Counted from the stretch's first letter, positions 7,700 to 16,610 are shown. The stretch is DNA of 38,579 nt from Bradyrhizobium huanghuaihaiense (GCF_007830635.1 NZ_VLLA01000044.1:1-38579); one strand, 5' to 3'. A program made the numbers and translations. The notes: a model not told the origin generated them from the sequence alone.

Positions 7700-8323
7700 A
7701 TGCCGAAGCTGAATTGGATGCCACGCGCCGTCGTGGCCACTTTCGTCACCTGCATCTTCGTGTCTTCCGCCTCGGCGCAGCAGGCGCCGACGGTGCGCAT
7801 CCGCGGCACCATCGAGAGCGTCGACGGCAGCCTGCTCGGCATCAAGACCCGCGAGGGCAGCGAAGTGAAGGTGCGCATGACCGACAATGTCGCCGTTTTC
7901 GCCGTGATCAAGACCGAGCTGTCCGAGATCAAGGAAGGCTCCTATATCGGCGTCACCGGCATGCCCGAACCCGACGGCACCCAGAAGGCGATCGCGGTGC
8001 ACATCTTCCCCGAGAACCAGCGCGGCGCCGCCGAAGGTTTCCGCCCCTGGGACGCCCGCGCCAACTCGACCATGACCAACGCCACCGTGGCGCAGACGGT
8101 GAAGGGCACCGACGGCCAGAACATCACGTTGAAATACAAGGACGGCGAGAAGAAAGTCGTGGTGCCGCCGGACACTCCGATCGTCACCTTCGTCGCCAGC
8201 GACAAGTCGGAGGTGAAGCCCGGCGCCAAGCTGATCATTTTCGGCGCGGCCAAGAAGGAGGATGGGTCGCTGGAGGCGAACCGGGTGAATGTGGGGCGGG
8301 ATGGCGTGACGCCGCCGATGTGA
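7700..8323 (+). CDS. Exported hypothetical protein, tandem paralogue 2
   Basis: 207-aa paralogue of the preceding gene, with the same architecture: signal peptide (hydrophobic stretch ending in SSASAQQ), RIRGTIESVDG, VHIFPENQRGAAEG, STMTNATVAQTV, KYKDGEKKVVVPPDTPIVTFVASD and NRVNVGRDGVTPPM. ATG 7700 has GGAGGGACAAGG upstream. Separation from the first copy is 77 bp, so the two may be cotranscribed. Periplasmic or surface location is inferred from the signal peptide; the function is unknown. Confidence 0.8.
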   Translation: MPKLNWMPRAVVATFVTCIFVSSASAQQAPTVRIRGTIESVDGSLLGIKTREGSEVKVRMTDNVAVFAVIKTELSEIKEGSYIGVTGMPEPDGTQKAIAVHIFPENQRGAAEGFRPWDARANSTMTNATVAQTVKGTDGQNITLKYKDGEKKVVVPPDTPIVTFVASDKSEVKPGAKLIIFGAAKKEDGSLEANRVNVGRDGVTPPM

Positions 8324-8350
8324 GACGGGATACTGCTTCCACAATCTCAG

Positions 8351-8543
8351 CTGTCGTCCCGGACAAGCGCGCCCTAAGCGCGCGCTGATCCGGGACCCAT
8401 AACCACAGGGAGATGTCGTTGCGCGAGACAGATAACTCCAAGTCCCCGTAACCACACCCGTCTGTGGTTATGGGTCCCGGATCAGCGCTCCGCTCCGGAC
8501 AACGCTGCGCGTTGTCCGAAGCTGCGCTTGTCCGGGACGACAG
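8351..8543. repeat. Long palindromic element (CTGTCGTCCCGGACAAGCGC type)
   Basis: The ends CTGTCGTCCCGGACAAGCGC (8351-8370) and GCGCTTGTCCGGGACGACAG (ending at 8543) are exact inverted complements. Inner arms CTGATCCGGGACCCATAACCACA and TGTGGTTATGGGTCCCGGATCAG pair as well, so the element can fold into one long cruciform. It is part of the gene-free stretch 8324-8722. Confidence 0.7.
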
Positions 8544-8583
8544 CGGAGTTTGTGGCGACGGCATTCCGCCACGTCGAGAACCT

Positions 8584-8706
8584 GTAGGGTGGGCAAAGGC
8601 GCGCCAGCGCCGTGCCCACGTCTTCTTGCGTGATACGAACATTGGTGGGCACGCTTCCGCCTTCGCTCTTCGAGCTACGGCGGACAAGTCGCTTTGCCCA
8701 CCCTAC
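8584..8706. repeat. Palindromic element (GTAGGGTGGGCAAAG type), copy 1
   Basis: GTAGGGTGGGCAAAG at the left end is mirrored by CTTTGCCCACCCTAC at the right end. Inside are CCGTGCCCACG and GTGGGCACG. A related, less complete copy lies at 11866-11963. It sits immediately downstream of the leftward lactate dehydrogenase gene. Confidence 0.65.
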
Positions 8707-8722
8707 GGCACTGCCGCTGCGG

Positions 8723-9859
8723 CTACACCGCAATCACGTGATCGTCGATCTCGTCGATCCGGTTGACGCCGCACAGGCCCATGGTGGTGAGCAGCTCCTT
8801 CTGGATGATCTCGATCGCCTTGGCGACGCCGGCCTGGCCGCCGGCACCGAGGCCGTAGGCATAGGCGCGGCCGATCATGCAGGATTTTGCGCCGAGCGCG
8901 AGCGCGCGCATCACGTCCTGGCCGGAGCGGATGCCCCCGTCGAACATGATCTCCATCTTGTCACCGACCGCGTCCGCGATCTCCGGCAGCACCTCGATCG
9001 AGGACGGCGCGCCGTCGAGCTGCCGGCCGCCATGGTTGGAGACGACGAGGGCCTGCGCGCCGGTCTTGGCAGCTTCCTCGGCGTCCTCGACGTCGAGAAT
9101 GCCCTTGATGACAAGCTTGCCCGGCCAGATGCTGCGGACCCACTCGACGTCCTTCCAGTTCAAGGACGTGTCGAACTGCGATGCGGTCCACTCGGCGAGG
9201 CGGTTGAGATCCTCGGTGTTCTTCACGTGGCCGGCGATGTTGCCGAAGGTGCGGCGCTTGCCCTGCAGCACGCCCGAGACCCAGGCCGGCTTGCTGGCGA
9301 AATCCAAGAGCTTCGACAGCGACCATTCGGGGGGCACCGTCATGCCGTTCTTGATGTCGGCGTGGCGCTGGCCGATCACCTGCAGGTCGACGGTGAGCAC
9401 GAGCGCGCTGCACTTGGCTGCGGCCGCGCGCTGAATCAGTTCCTTGATGAAGCCGCGGTCCTTCATCACGTAAAGCTGGAACCAGAACGGCTTCTCGACA
9501 TTGGCAGCGATGTCCTCGATCGAGCAGATCGACATGGTCGATTGCGTGAACGGGATACCGGCGGCCTGCGCGGCGCGGCAGGCGTAGATTTCGCCGTCGC
9601 CATGCTGCATGCCGAGCAGGCCGACGGGCGCGAGGATCAGCGGCATGGTCGAGGGCTCGCCGAGGATCGTGGTCGAGGTGTCGCGCTTGGAGACGTCGAC
9701 CAGGATGCGCTGGCGGAACTTGATTGCCTGCATGTCCTCGCGGTTGGCGCGCAGCGTTTCCTCGGCATAGGAGCCGCGGTCGCAGTAGTCGAAGAAGGCC
9801 TTCGGCACGCGGCGCTTATGCAGCGCCCGAAGATCGTCGATACAGGTGATGTGCTTCAT
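8723..9859 (-). CDS. lldD: FMN-dependent alpha-hydroxy-acid dehydrogenase (L-lactate dehydrogenase type)
   Basis: 378-aa flavoenzyme of the LldD/glycolate oxidase family, oxidising L-lactate or a related 2-hydroxy acid and passing electrons to the respiratory chain. FMN and substrate motifs are visible: PLILAPVGLLGM, FTQSTMSICSIED, FWFQLYVMKDR, LVLTVD, KLVIKGIL, VVSNHGGRQLDG (active-site His-Gly-Gly-Arg), MFDGGIRSGQDVMRALALGA and IGRAYAYGLGAGG. The length matches the family. The ATG at 9859 starts MKHITCIDDLRALHKRRVPK, as in family members. It stands alone on the minus strand. The exact substrate is not proven. Confidence 0.9.
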   Translation of the reverse strand: MKHITCIDDLRALHKRRVPKAFFDYCDRGSYAEETLRANREDMQAIKFRQRILVDVSKRDTSTTILGEPSTMPLILAPVGLLGMQHGDGEIYACRAAQAAGIPFTQSTMSICSIEDIAANVEKPFWFQLYVMKDRGFIKELIQRAAAAKCSALVLTVDLQVIGQRHADIKNGMTVPPEWSLSKLLDFASKPAWVSGVLQGKRRTFGNIAGHVKNTEDLNRLAEWTASQFDTSLNWKDVEWVRSIWPGKLVIKGILDVEDAEEAAKTGAQALVVSNHGGRQLDGAPSSIEVLPEIADAVGDKMEIMFDGGIRSGQDVMRALALGAKSCMIGRAYAYGLGAGGQAGVAKAIEIIQKELLTTMGLCGVNRIDEIDDHVIAV

Positions 9860-9963
9860 GAACGTTTCCCGGCCCGTCTTTACTCAAGAGTCTTGCATCG
9901 GAAGATCGAGGGGTCATCTAGCATGGTTGGATGCACAGCCAAATCGTTTGAGAGGAGGCCGCC

Positions 9964-10131
9964 ATGACGAAGCCGCACGCGAGACCTTCGCCGGAAGAGA
10001 TCAAGGAGAAGCAGGATCTCGAGGACGCGCTGGAGGAGGGGCTGGAAGAGACCTTTCCGGGCTCCGATCCCGTCAACGTCACCCAGCCGGCGCCGAGCCG
10101 CGCCGACGGCCATGTGAAGCGCTCGGATTAG
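9964..10131 (+). CDS. Small acidic protein, 55 aa
   Basis: Short ORF with a very strong ribosome site (GAGGAGG, 5 nt before ATG 9964). The peptide begins MTKPHARPSPEEIKEKQDLE, continues DALEEGLEETFPGSDPVNVT and ends in SRADGHVKRSD. The acidic helix followed by FPGSDPVNVTQPAP resembles a small conserved hypothetical family found in rhizobia. No function is known. It is divergent from the lactate dehydrogenase gene and lies 219 bp upstream of glmM. Confidence 0.75.
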   Translation: MTKPHARPSPEEIKEKQDLEDALEEGLEETFPGSDPVNVTQPAPSRADGHVKRSD

Positions 10132-10350
10132 GGCGAGTTCCGCCTGCTTTCCGCTGGTCACACCGGAACTATAATGTTAACAAGGTGTTACCAAGGCGGT
10201 CGCGGCGCCAGTTCCGTAATGATTCATCATATTTTTTGAAGCCAAGTTAGCCGCGATGGCTTTATAAGACCTCAGCAAATCAGGGATGCGGGGCCTGTTC
10301 GGCAGCCCGTGGTTGCAGAGGGGACCCCTGATTGTTGCTTGGGGGACGAT

Positions 10351-11694
10351 ATGAGTCGCAAATATTTCGGGACGGACGGGATTCGGGGCCGCGCCAACGG
10401 ACTGATCACGCCGGAGCTCGCGCTCAAGGTCGGCCAGGCTGCAGGCCTTGCGTTCCAGCGCGGTGACCACCGCCACCGGGTCGTGATCGGCAAGGACACC
10501 CGCCTGTCCGGCTACATGATCGAATACGCGATGGTCGCGGGCTTCACCTCGGTCGGCATGGACGTGCTGCTGGTCGGCCCGATGCCGACGCCGGCGGTCG
10601 CGATGCTGACCAAGTCGATGCGCGCCGATCTCGGCGTGATGATCTCGGCCTCGCACAATCTGTTCGAGGACAACGGCATCAAGCTGTTCGGGCCGCAGGG
10701 CTTCAAGCTGTCCGACGACGTCGAGCGGCAGATCGAGCAGCTGCTCGACGAGCCCATTGACAAGCGTCTTGCACAGAGCGCGAGCCTCGGCCGCGCCCGC
10801 CGTATCGATGGCGTGCATGACCGCTACATCGAATTCGCCAAGCGCACGCTGCCGCGCGATCTCTCGCTCGAGGGCCTGCGCGTCGTGATCGATTGCGCCA
10901 ACGGCGCCGCCTACAAGGTGGTGCCCGAAGCGCTGTGGGAGCTTGGCGCCGACGTCGTGCCGATCGGCGTCGAGCCCGACGGCTTCAACATCAACAAGGA
11001 TTGCGGCTCGACCTCGCCGGAAGCGCTGTCGAAGAAGGTGCGCGAGATGCGCGCCGACATCGGTATTGCGCTCGACGGCGACGCCGATCGCGTCATCCTG
11101 GTCGACGAGCGCGGCCATGTCGTCGACGGCGACCAGCTGCTCGCGGTGATCGCGCAGAGCTGGAAGGAAGACGGACGTCTCTCGCGTCCCGGCATCGTCG
11201 CCACCGTGATGTCCAATCTCGGCCTCGAGCGCTTCCTCAAGGGGCAGGGGCTCGATCTCATGCGCACGCCGGTCGGCGACCGCTACGTGCTCGAGCAGAT
11301 GCTGAACGGCGGCTACAATCTCGGCGGCGAGCAGTCCGGCCACATCATCCTGTCCGACTACGCCACCACCGGCGACGGTTTTGTCGCTGCCCTGCAGGTG
11401 CTTGCCGTGGTGCAGAAGCTGCGCCGGCCGGTGTCGGAGGTCTGCCACCGCTTCGATCCGCTGCCGCAGATCCTCAAGAACGTCCGTCACAAAGGCGGCA
11501 AGCCGCTCGATGATTCCGACGTCAAGTCGGCGATCTCCGACGGCGAGAAGCGCCTCAACGGCCACGGCCGCCTCCTGATCCGCTCCTCCGGCACCGAGCC
11601 GGTGATCCGCGTCATGGGCGAGGGCGAGGACCGCCATCTGGTCGAGGACGTCGTCGACACCATCGTCTCCGCGCTGGGACAGGCCGCGGCGTAA
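10351..11694 (+). CDS. glmM: Phosphoglucosamine mutase
   Basis: 447-aa enzyme interconverting glucosamine-6-phosphate and glucosamine-1-phosphate on the way to UDP-GlcNAc, for peptidoglycan and lipopolysaccharide. It starts MSRKYFGTDGIRGRAN; the phosphoserine loop is MISASHNLFEDNGIK; the metal loop is DGDADR; sugar and phosphate-binding motifs GGEQSGHII and RSSGTEPVIRVM are present. The ATG at 10351 follows a GGGGGAC ribosome site; the ORF extends 14 codons further upstream without conservation. Full length for the family. Confidence 0.96.
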   Translation: MSRKYFGTDGIRGRANGLITPELALKVGQAAGLAFQRGDHRHRVVIGKDTRLSGYMIEYAMVAGFTSVGMDVLLVGPMPTPAVAMLTKSMRADLGVMISASHNLFEDNGIKLFGPQGFKLSDDVERQIEQLLDEPIDKRLAQSASLGRARRIDGVHDRYIEFAKRTLPRDLSLEGLRVVIDCANGAAYKVVPEALWELGADVVPIGVEPDGFNINKDCGSTSPEALSKKVREMRADIGIALDGDADRVILVDERGHVVDGDQLLAVIAQSWKEDGRLSRPGIVATVMSNLGLERFLKGQGLDLMRTPVGDRYVLEQMLNGGYNLGGEQSGHIILSDYATTGDGFVAALQVLAVVQKLRRPVSEVCHRFDPLPQILKNVRHKGGKPLDDSDVKSAISDGEKRLNGHGRLLIRSSGTEPVIRVMGEGEDRHLVEDVVDTIVSALGQAAA

Positions 11695-11712
11695 GGCGCA
11701 GCGTGACGCGAT

Positions 11713-11791
11713 CGTAGCCCGGATGGAGCGCAGCGAAATCCGGGGTTCGCGCCCGCGGATACGGGATTACGCTACGCTCCATCCGGGCTAC
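11713..11791. repeat. Palindromic element (GTAGCCCGGATGGAGC type)
   Basis: CGTAGCCCGGATGGAGCGCAGCG at the left end is matched by CGCTACGCTCCATCCGGGCTACG at the right. The centre carries CGCGCCCGCGGATACGG. It begins 18 bp after glmM and could fold at the end of its transcript, but there is no T-run. Confidence 0.65.
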
Positions 11792-11865
11792 GAAGCTGGG
11801 GCAGGCGACGGCGTAAGGTCCTTCAAGCACGAGCGGGGTGGGGTGATCTCACCCCACGGGCAGTA

Positions 11866-11963
11866 TCGTAGGGTGGGCAAAGCGAAGCGTGCCCACGCGT
11901 CTGTCGCCGAATCGGAAAGATGGTGGGCACGGCGCAAGGGCGCCTTCCCATTCTGCGATATCG
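11866..11963. repeat. Palindromic element (GTAGGGTGGGCAAAG type), copy 2
   Basis: GTAGGGTGGGCAAAGCGAAG and CGTGCCCACG, then GGTGGGCACGGCGC, repeat the ends of the element at 8584-8706. The right end is degraded. Together with the previous element it fills the gene-free stretch 11695-12080. Confidence 0.55.
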
Positions 11964-12080
11964 GACTCGCGGAGAGGGTAAGACCCACGCATTCCAGCCA
12001 TTTGCGATTGGCGGTGGTTCCACCGCCGCTTGCATCGTAATCAGCAGATCGCGGCAATCTGCCGCGCCGGGATCGCTGCA

Positions 12081-13334
12081 TTGAACAAGCCTGTCGTCGT
12101 ACCTGCGGAAACGCTGACGGAGCCCGTCGTCGTCAGCGATGTTGCGCCCGCTGCTGCCAACACAGCCGCGGGGCCGGCTTATGTCGTGCTCGCCGGCATC
12201 AGCTTCTCGCACTTCCTCAACGACACCATGCAGTCGCTGATCGCCTCGGTGTATCCGATCCTGAAGGACACCTACGCGCTCGACTTCGCGCAGATCGGCA
12301 TGATTACGCTGGCCTTCCAGTTCACGGCCTCGCTGCTGCAGCCGGTGGTCGGGCACTACACCGACAAGAAGGCGCAGCCTTATTCGCTGTCGATCGGCAT
12401 GGCCTCGACCTTCTTCGGCCTGTTGCTGCTCAGCGCCGCGCACCAGTATCTGATCATCCTCGTCGCCGCCGCGCTGGTCGGCCTCGGCTCGGCGGTGTTT
12501 CATCCGGAATCCGCGCGCATCGCGCGGCTCGCCTCCGGCGGCCGCTACGGTTTCGCGCAATCGGTGTTCCAGCTCGGCGGCAGTTTCGGCACCTCGATGG
12601 GGCCGGTGCTGGCCGCGCTGATCGTGGTGCCGTTCGGGCAGGGCAGCATCGCCTGGTTCTCCTCGATCGCGTTCCTCGCGATTCTCATCCTCTGGCGCAT
12701 CGGGCGCTGGTACGCGCCGCAGATCACGGCGAAGAAGGCGGCGCCCGTCCACACCCAGCCCGGCGGGCCGAGCTCACGCCGTGTCGCCGTTGCACTTCTC
12801 GTGCTGGTGGCGCTGCTGTTCTCAAAACAGCTCTACGTCTCCAGCCTGTCGAGCTATTACATCTTCTATCTGATCGACCGGTTCGGCGTGTCGACGCAGG
12901 CCGCGCAAATCTATCTCTTCATCTTCCTCGCGGCGAATGCGGTCGGTGCGTTCTTCGGCGGCCCCTTGGGGGATCGCTTCGGCCGCAAGATCGTGATCTG
13001 GATCTCGATTCTCGGTGCGCTGCCGTTCACGCTGGCGCTGCCCTATGCCGGGCTCTACGCCAGCGCGGTGCTGTCGGTCATCATCGGCCTGATCATCTCC
13101 TCGACGACGTCGTCGATCATCGTGTTCGCGCAGGAGCTGGTGCCGCACCGCTTCGGCATGATCTCCGGCGTGTTCTTCGGCGTCGCCTTCGGCATCGGAG
13201 GCCTCGGTGCAGCCGTGCTCGGCAAGCTCGCCGATCACACCTCGATCGAGTTCGTCTACCAGGTCTGCGCGTACCTGCCGGCGATCGGCCTGCTTGCGGT
13301 GTTCCTGCCGAAACTGCCGCAGCACGCGCGTTAA
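12081..13334 (+). CDS. fsr: MFS transporter, fosmidomycin-resistance (Fsr) type
   Basis: About 417-aa major facilitator with 12 predicted membrane helices and a loop near the middle (ITAKKAAPVHTQPGG). Fsr-like motifs: SFSHFLNDTMQSLIASVYPI, FAQIGMITLAFQFTASLLQP, VVGHYTDKKAQPYSL (motif A), FHPESARIAR, and GPLGDRFGRK in the second half. Known Fsr exports fosmidomycin in E. coli; the natural substrate here is unknown. The start is uncertain: the frame is open from TTG 12030, and TTG 12081 gives MNKPVVVPAETL; neither has a good ribosome site. Confidence 0.85.
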   Translation: MNKPVVVPAETLTEPVVVSDVAPAAANTAAGPAYVVLAGISFSHFLNDTMQSLIASVYPILKDTYALDFAQIGMITLAFQFTASLLQPVVGHYTDKKAQPYSLSIGMASTFFGLLLLSAAHQYLIILVAAALVGLGSAVFHPESARIARLASGGRYGFAQSVFQLGGSFGTSMGPVLAALIVVPFGQGSIAWFSSIAFLAILILWRIGRWYAPQITAKKAAPVHTQPGGPSSRRVAVALLVLVALLFSKQLYVSSLSSYYIFYLIDRFGVSTQAAQIYLFIFLAANAVGAFFGGPLGDRFGRKIVIWISILGALPFTLALPYAGLYASAVLSVIIGLIISSTTSSIIVFAQELVPHRFGMISGVFFGVAFGIGGLGAAVLGKLADHTSIEFVYQVCAYLPAIGLLAVFLPKLPQHAR

Positions 13335-13562
13335 CAAATCTTTCTTCGCTGCATTGCGGCTTCATACATCGTTAGCAATTGGGGCGCCGACGCTTGCATT
13401 TTTGCAACGCTCGCACCGCATCCGCGTGTACAGTGAGAAAAAATCAACCTTAAAAATTAGGGTTAAGTGGCGCTTAAACATTTGCTGCCATCGTCCGGGT
13501 CGTGAGTTTCCAGAACGTGGGGCGTCTGCATTTTGCCTCACCGGCCATAAGGACGAAGCCCA

Positions 13563-14396
13563 ATGCGTAGCGTTAAGTCTCTCCTTGCCGCGGGTGCGGC
13601 AACCCTGATCTCGTCGATGGCGTTTGCCGCCGATATGCCGATCGCGGCGCCGCCTCCGATGTACGCGCCGCCGGCTCCGCCCGCCGACTTCGGCGGCTGG
13701 TATCTGCGCGGCGACGTCGGCATGACCAACCAGCGTGCCAAGAGCATCGATGCCTCCCTGCCGGCCGGCTATACGAAGTCGACGGAAGGTCTCGGCTTCG
13801 ACTCTTCGCCGCTGTTTGATCTCGGCGTCGGCTATCGCTTCAACAACTGGTTCCGCGCCGACGTGATCGGCCAGTACCGTGGCAAGGCCAATCTGCACGG
13901 CAGCGACAACGTCTTCGGACCCGGCTTCGTCGGCGTCAACAACTACACCGGCAGCAAGTCCGAGTGGGTCGTGATGGCCAACGCCTACGTTGACCTCGGC
14001 ACCTGGTGGTGCATCACCCCGTTCATCGGCGCCGGTGTCGGCGGCTCCTACAACAAGATCAGCGGCTTCCGCGACGACGGCGTGTCGTTCAGCGGCGGCG
14101 CGCTGTCCAACAGCGTCGCCTACTTCGCCGACAACGGTAAGTGGAACTTCGCCTGGGCCGCCCACGCCGGTCTCGCCTACAAGGTCAACCCCGGGTTCAC
14201 CGTCGAACTGGCCTACAGCTACATGAACCTCGGCGACGCAGCGCCCGGCAACTTCCGCCTGTTCGACAACAGTGCTTCGGGCCCGACCTCGATCAAGATC
14301 AAGGAGCTCACCTCGCACGATCTGAAGCTCGGCGTGCGCTGGGATCTCAACAGCCCGCCGGCCTACGTGCCGCAGCCGCTCGTCACCAAGGGCTGA
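13563..14396 (+). CDS. Outer membrane beta-barrel protein (Omp25/opacity-like)
   Basis: 277-aa protein with a signal peptide (MRSVKSLLAAGAATLISSMAFA), a proline-rich linker (APPPMYAPPAPPADF) and a barrel of alternating strands, such as GWYLRGDVGMTN, FDLGVGYRFNNWFRADVIG, WVVMANAYVDLG, TPFIGAGVGGSYN, FAWAAHAGLAYKV and FTVELAYSYMNLGD. This is the architecture of rhizobial Omp25/opacity-type porin-like proteins. The ATG at 13563 has AAGGA upstream. The 228-bp upstream region is AT-rich. A terminator follows at 14425. Function is probably structural or in surface interaction. Confidence 0.85.
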   Translation: MRSVKSLLAAGAATLISSMAFAADMPIAAPPPMYAPPAPPADFGGWYLRGDVGMTNQRAKSIDASLPAGYTKSTEGLGFDSSPLFDLGVGYRFNNWFRADVIGQYRGKANLHGSDNVFGPGFVGVNNYTGSKSEWVVMANAYVDLGTWWCITPFIGAGVGGSYNKISGFRDDGVSFSGGALSNSVAYFADNGKWNFAWAAHAGLAYKVNPGFTVELAYSYMNLGDAAPGNFRLFDNSASGPTSIKIKELTSHDLKLGVRWDLNSPPAYVPQPLVTKG

Positions 14397-14424
14397 TCCT
14401 CAAGCCCACCGCTTAACGTCTCTT

Positions 14425-14454
14425 AACGGCGCGGGATCATCCCGCGCCGTTTTG
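14425..14454 (+). terminator. Rho-independent terminator of the outer membrane protein gene
   Basis: AACGGCGCGGG and CCCGCGCCGTT form an 11-bp stem around ATCAT, followed by TTTGC. It lies 28 bp after the stop codon of the preceding gene. Confidence 0.8.
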
Positions 14455-14566
14455 CTTTGCGGATTTTTCATGGCCCGACGGCGGCGAAATCGCCGGACGC
14501 AACCATTGGTTAAGGTTAACGAGCCATGATCATCGCGACAGTTCGAGTCCGATTTGGAGCGTTGCG

Positions 14567-15454
14567 ATGCGTAGGCTTTTGTTGGCGGCGGCGATGTTGG
14601 GGACGGTGTCTGCCGCGCACGCGGCCGATATGCCGGATCTCCCGATCCTGCGCGGCGGCATCACCGACGGCCTGTCGAAGACGTCCCACAACTGGGACGG
14701 CTTCTATGTCGGCGGCAACGCCGGCTATACCACCGACGCCAGCGATTTCAGCCAGAGCGTGGTCGGCCTGACCAATTTCATCTTCCGCGACAGCGTTCTC
14801 CAGCAGCCGACGTCGACATGGTCGCTGATGAACAAGACCAACACGCAAGGTGTCAATTTCGGCGGTTTCATCGGCCGCAACTGGCAATGGTATGATGCCA
14901 TTCTCAGTCTCGAGGGCACCTACACCTATTTCAACAATCTCGCGACGTCGACGTCGGGCTCGAACTCGCTCATGATCGTCAACCCGGCCGGCGAAACGCG
15001 GCCCCCGGGCATCACCAACAACTATGGCGTGACGCTGACCGGTACCGCTGCGGCCCAGGTCAAGGACATGATCACGTTGCGCGGTCGCATGGGCTGGGAC
15101 GGCGGCGGCTTCATGCCCTACATGTTCGCCGGAGCCGCCGTCGGTCGCATGGACGTGTCGCGCACGGTGACGAGCAACGTGACCTTGCGGCAGGACTCGA
15201 CCGTCACGGACGCGTTCGGCAACGTCATCACGGTCATCGGCGCAACCAACCCCGTCCCGGCACAATCGCAGACCCAGTCCCAGCACAGAACCAATACGTT
15301 CGCGGTGGGTTGGACTGCCGGTCTCGGTCTCGAATACTGCATCTGGGACGGTCTGTTCGCGCGGGTCGAATACGAATATGTGAGATTCTCTCCCGTCATG
15401 AACACGCAGGTGACGCTGAACAACGCGCGCCTCGGCCTCGGCTACAAGTTCTGA
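14567..15454 (+). CDS. Outer membrane beta-barrel protein (porin family)
   Basis: 295-aa protein with a signal peptide (MRRLLLAAAMLGTVSAAHAA) and amphipathic strands: WDGFYVGGNAGYTTD, VNFGGFIGRNWQW, DAILSLEGTYTYFN, TLRGRMGWDGGGFMPYMFAG, FAVGWTAGLGLEYCIWDG and ARVEYEYVRFS. It ends LGLGYKF, the C-terminal aromatic signature recognised by the BAM complex. It contains one Cys in the barrel (EYCIWDG). ATG 14567 has GGAG upstream. It is adjacent to, but not closely similar to, the preceding barrel gene, and separated from it by a terminator. Confidence 0.85.
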   Translation: MRRLLLAAAMLGTVSAAHAADMPDLPILRGGITDGLSKTSHNWDGFYVGGNAGYTTDASDFSQSVVGLTNFIFRDSVLQQPTSTWSLMNKTNTQGVNFGGFIGRNWQWYDAILSLEGTYTYFNNLATSTSGSNSLMIVNPAGETRPPGITNNYGVTLTGTAAAQVKDMITLRGRMGWDGGGFMPYMFAGAAVGRMDVSRTVTSNVTLRQDSTVTDAFGNVITVIGATNPVPAQSQTQSQHRTNTFAVGWTAGLGLEYCIWDGLFARVEYEYVRFSPVMNTQVTLNNARLGLGYKF

Positions 15455-15524
15455 GCGGTCCGCTTCCTGTTGACAGCTTCGCTTCGTCCTGATGCTCTGT
15501 CGATCCGACAGCGGGGCAGCAGCG

Positions 15525-16115
15525 ATGAAGATCTACGGCGACAGCAATTCCGGCAATTGTCTCAAGGTGAAGTGGGTCTGCGACAAGCTCGCGGTGCCCT
15601 ATCAGTGGATCGAGATCGACACTCGCAAAGGCGAGACGCGCACGCCGCATTTCCTCAAGATGAACGGCGCCGGCCAGGTGCCGACCGTCGCCTTCGACGA
15701 CGGCCGCACGCTGGCGCAGTCCAACGCCATCATCCGCTACCTCGGCCGCGACAGCGTCCTCATTCCGCGTGACGCCTTCGCTGCGGCGAAGATGGACGAA
15801 TGGCTGTTCTGGGAGCAGTACAGCCACGAGCCCTATATCGCGGTGTGCCGCTTCCTCATCGTCTATCTCGGCAAGAGCGCCTCCGAGCTCGATCCTGAAA
15901 AGGTCAAACGCGGCTATGCGGCGCTCGACCGCATGGAGCAGCATCTCGCCTCCAGCCGCTTCTTCGCGGGCGAGGCGGTATCGCTCGCCGACGTCTCGCT
16001 GCTCGCCTATACGCGCGTCGCGCATGAAGGCGGTTTCGATCTCGGTCGCTATGCGGCCATCCGCCGCTGGATCGGCGAGGCCGAGGCCTTTCTCGGCCTG
16101 CCTCCGGCGCGCTGA
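15525..16115 (+). CDS. Glutathione S-transferase family protein
   Basis: 196-aa cytosolic GST. The N-terminal thioredoxin-like domain reads MKIYGDSNSGNCLKVKW, with the glutathione-binding cis-Pro in GQVPTVAF and DGRTLAQSNAIIRYL providing the Ser/Gln-Ser contact. The helical C-terminal domain follows (residues about 85-196), with FAGEAVSLADVSLLAYTRV, the conserved N-capping box region. Substrate unknown. ATG 15525 was preferred over the upstream start at 15492 because the family begins at MKIY. It is followed after 30 bp by a GNAT gene on the same strand. Confidence 0.88.
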   Translation: MKIYGDSNSGNCLKVKWVCDKLAVPYQWIEIDTRKGETRTPHFLKMNGAGQVPTVAFDDGRTLAQSNAIIRYLGRDSVLIPRDAFAAAKMDEWLFWEQYSHEPYIAVCRFLIVYLGKSASELDPEKVKRGYAALDRMEQHLASSRFFAGEAVSLADVSLLAYTRVAHEGGFDLGRYAAIRRWIGEAEAFLGLPPAR

Positions 16116-16145
16116 GTCCCGCGCTGGGTTTTTGGAGTTTCCCGT

Positions 16146-16610
16146 ATGAACAATAAGTCCGTCTCGATCCGTCCCGCGCGCCGCGAAGACGTGCCGGCGA
16201 TCGTGGCGATGCTCGCCGATGATCATCTCGGGCGCGCGCGCGAGCGCGTGGAGGATCCGCTGCCTGCGTCCTACTACGCGGCATTCGAGCGGGTCGATCG
16301 CGATCCAAATCTGACGCTCGTCGTTGCCGAAAGCGAGGGCAGGGTGGTCGGCTGCCTGCAACTCGCTGTTCTCTCAGGCATCAGCTCGCAAGGCGGCATC
16401 CGCGGACTGCTCGAAGACGTGCGCGTTGCCACTGATTGTCGCAGCCGCGGCATCGGCGAGCAGTTGGTGCAATGGGCCGTGACGGAAGCGAAGGCGCGCG
16501 GTTGCAATCTGGTCGAACTGCTGACGCATCAGACGAGAACGGATGCGCAGCGCTTCTACAAGCGGTTGGGATTCACAGCGAGTCATGTCGGCATGACTGT
16601 CCGCTTTTGA
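16146..16610 (+). CDS. GNAT family N-acetyltransferase
   Basis: 154-aa single-domain acetyltransferase. It begins VSIRPARREDVPAIVAML and has the acetyl-CoA loop in VRVATDCRSRGIGEQLVQWA (motif A, R-x-x-G-x-G/A) at residues about 94-114, then LVELLTHQTRTDAQRFYKRLGF near the end (motif B). Acceptor substrate unknown. ATG 16146 follows GGAG by 8 nt. It probably shares a transcript with the GST gene. Confidence 0.88.
   Translation: MNNKSVSIRPARREDVPAIVAMLADDHLGRARERVEDPLPASYYAAFERVDRDPNLTLVVAESEGRVVGCLQLAVLSGISSQGGIRGLLEDVRVATDCRSRGIGEQLVQWAVTEAKARGCNLVELLTHQTRTDAQRFYKRLGFTASHVGMTVRF

Noticed and set aside
8612..9967. 451-codon plus-strand frame over the lactate dehydrogenase gene
   Set aside because: It is antisense to a full-length gene with clear enzyme motifs; long antisense frames are expected at this GC content.
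10177..11637. 486-codon minus-strand frame opposite glmM
   Set aside because: Shadow of glmM, whose active-site motifs fix the true strand and frame.
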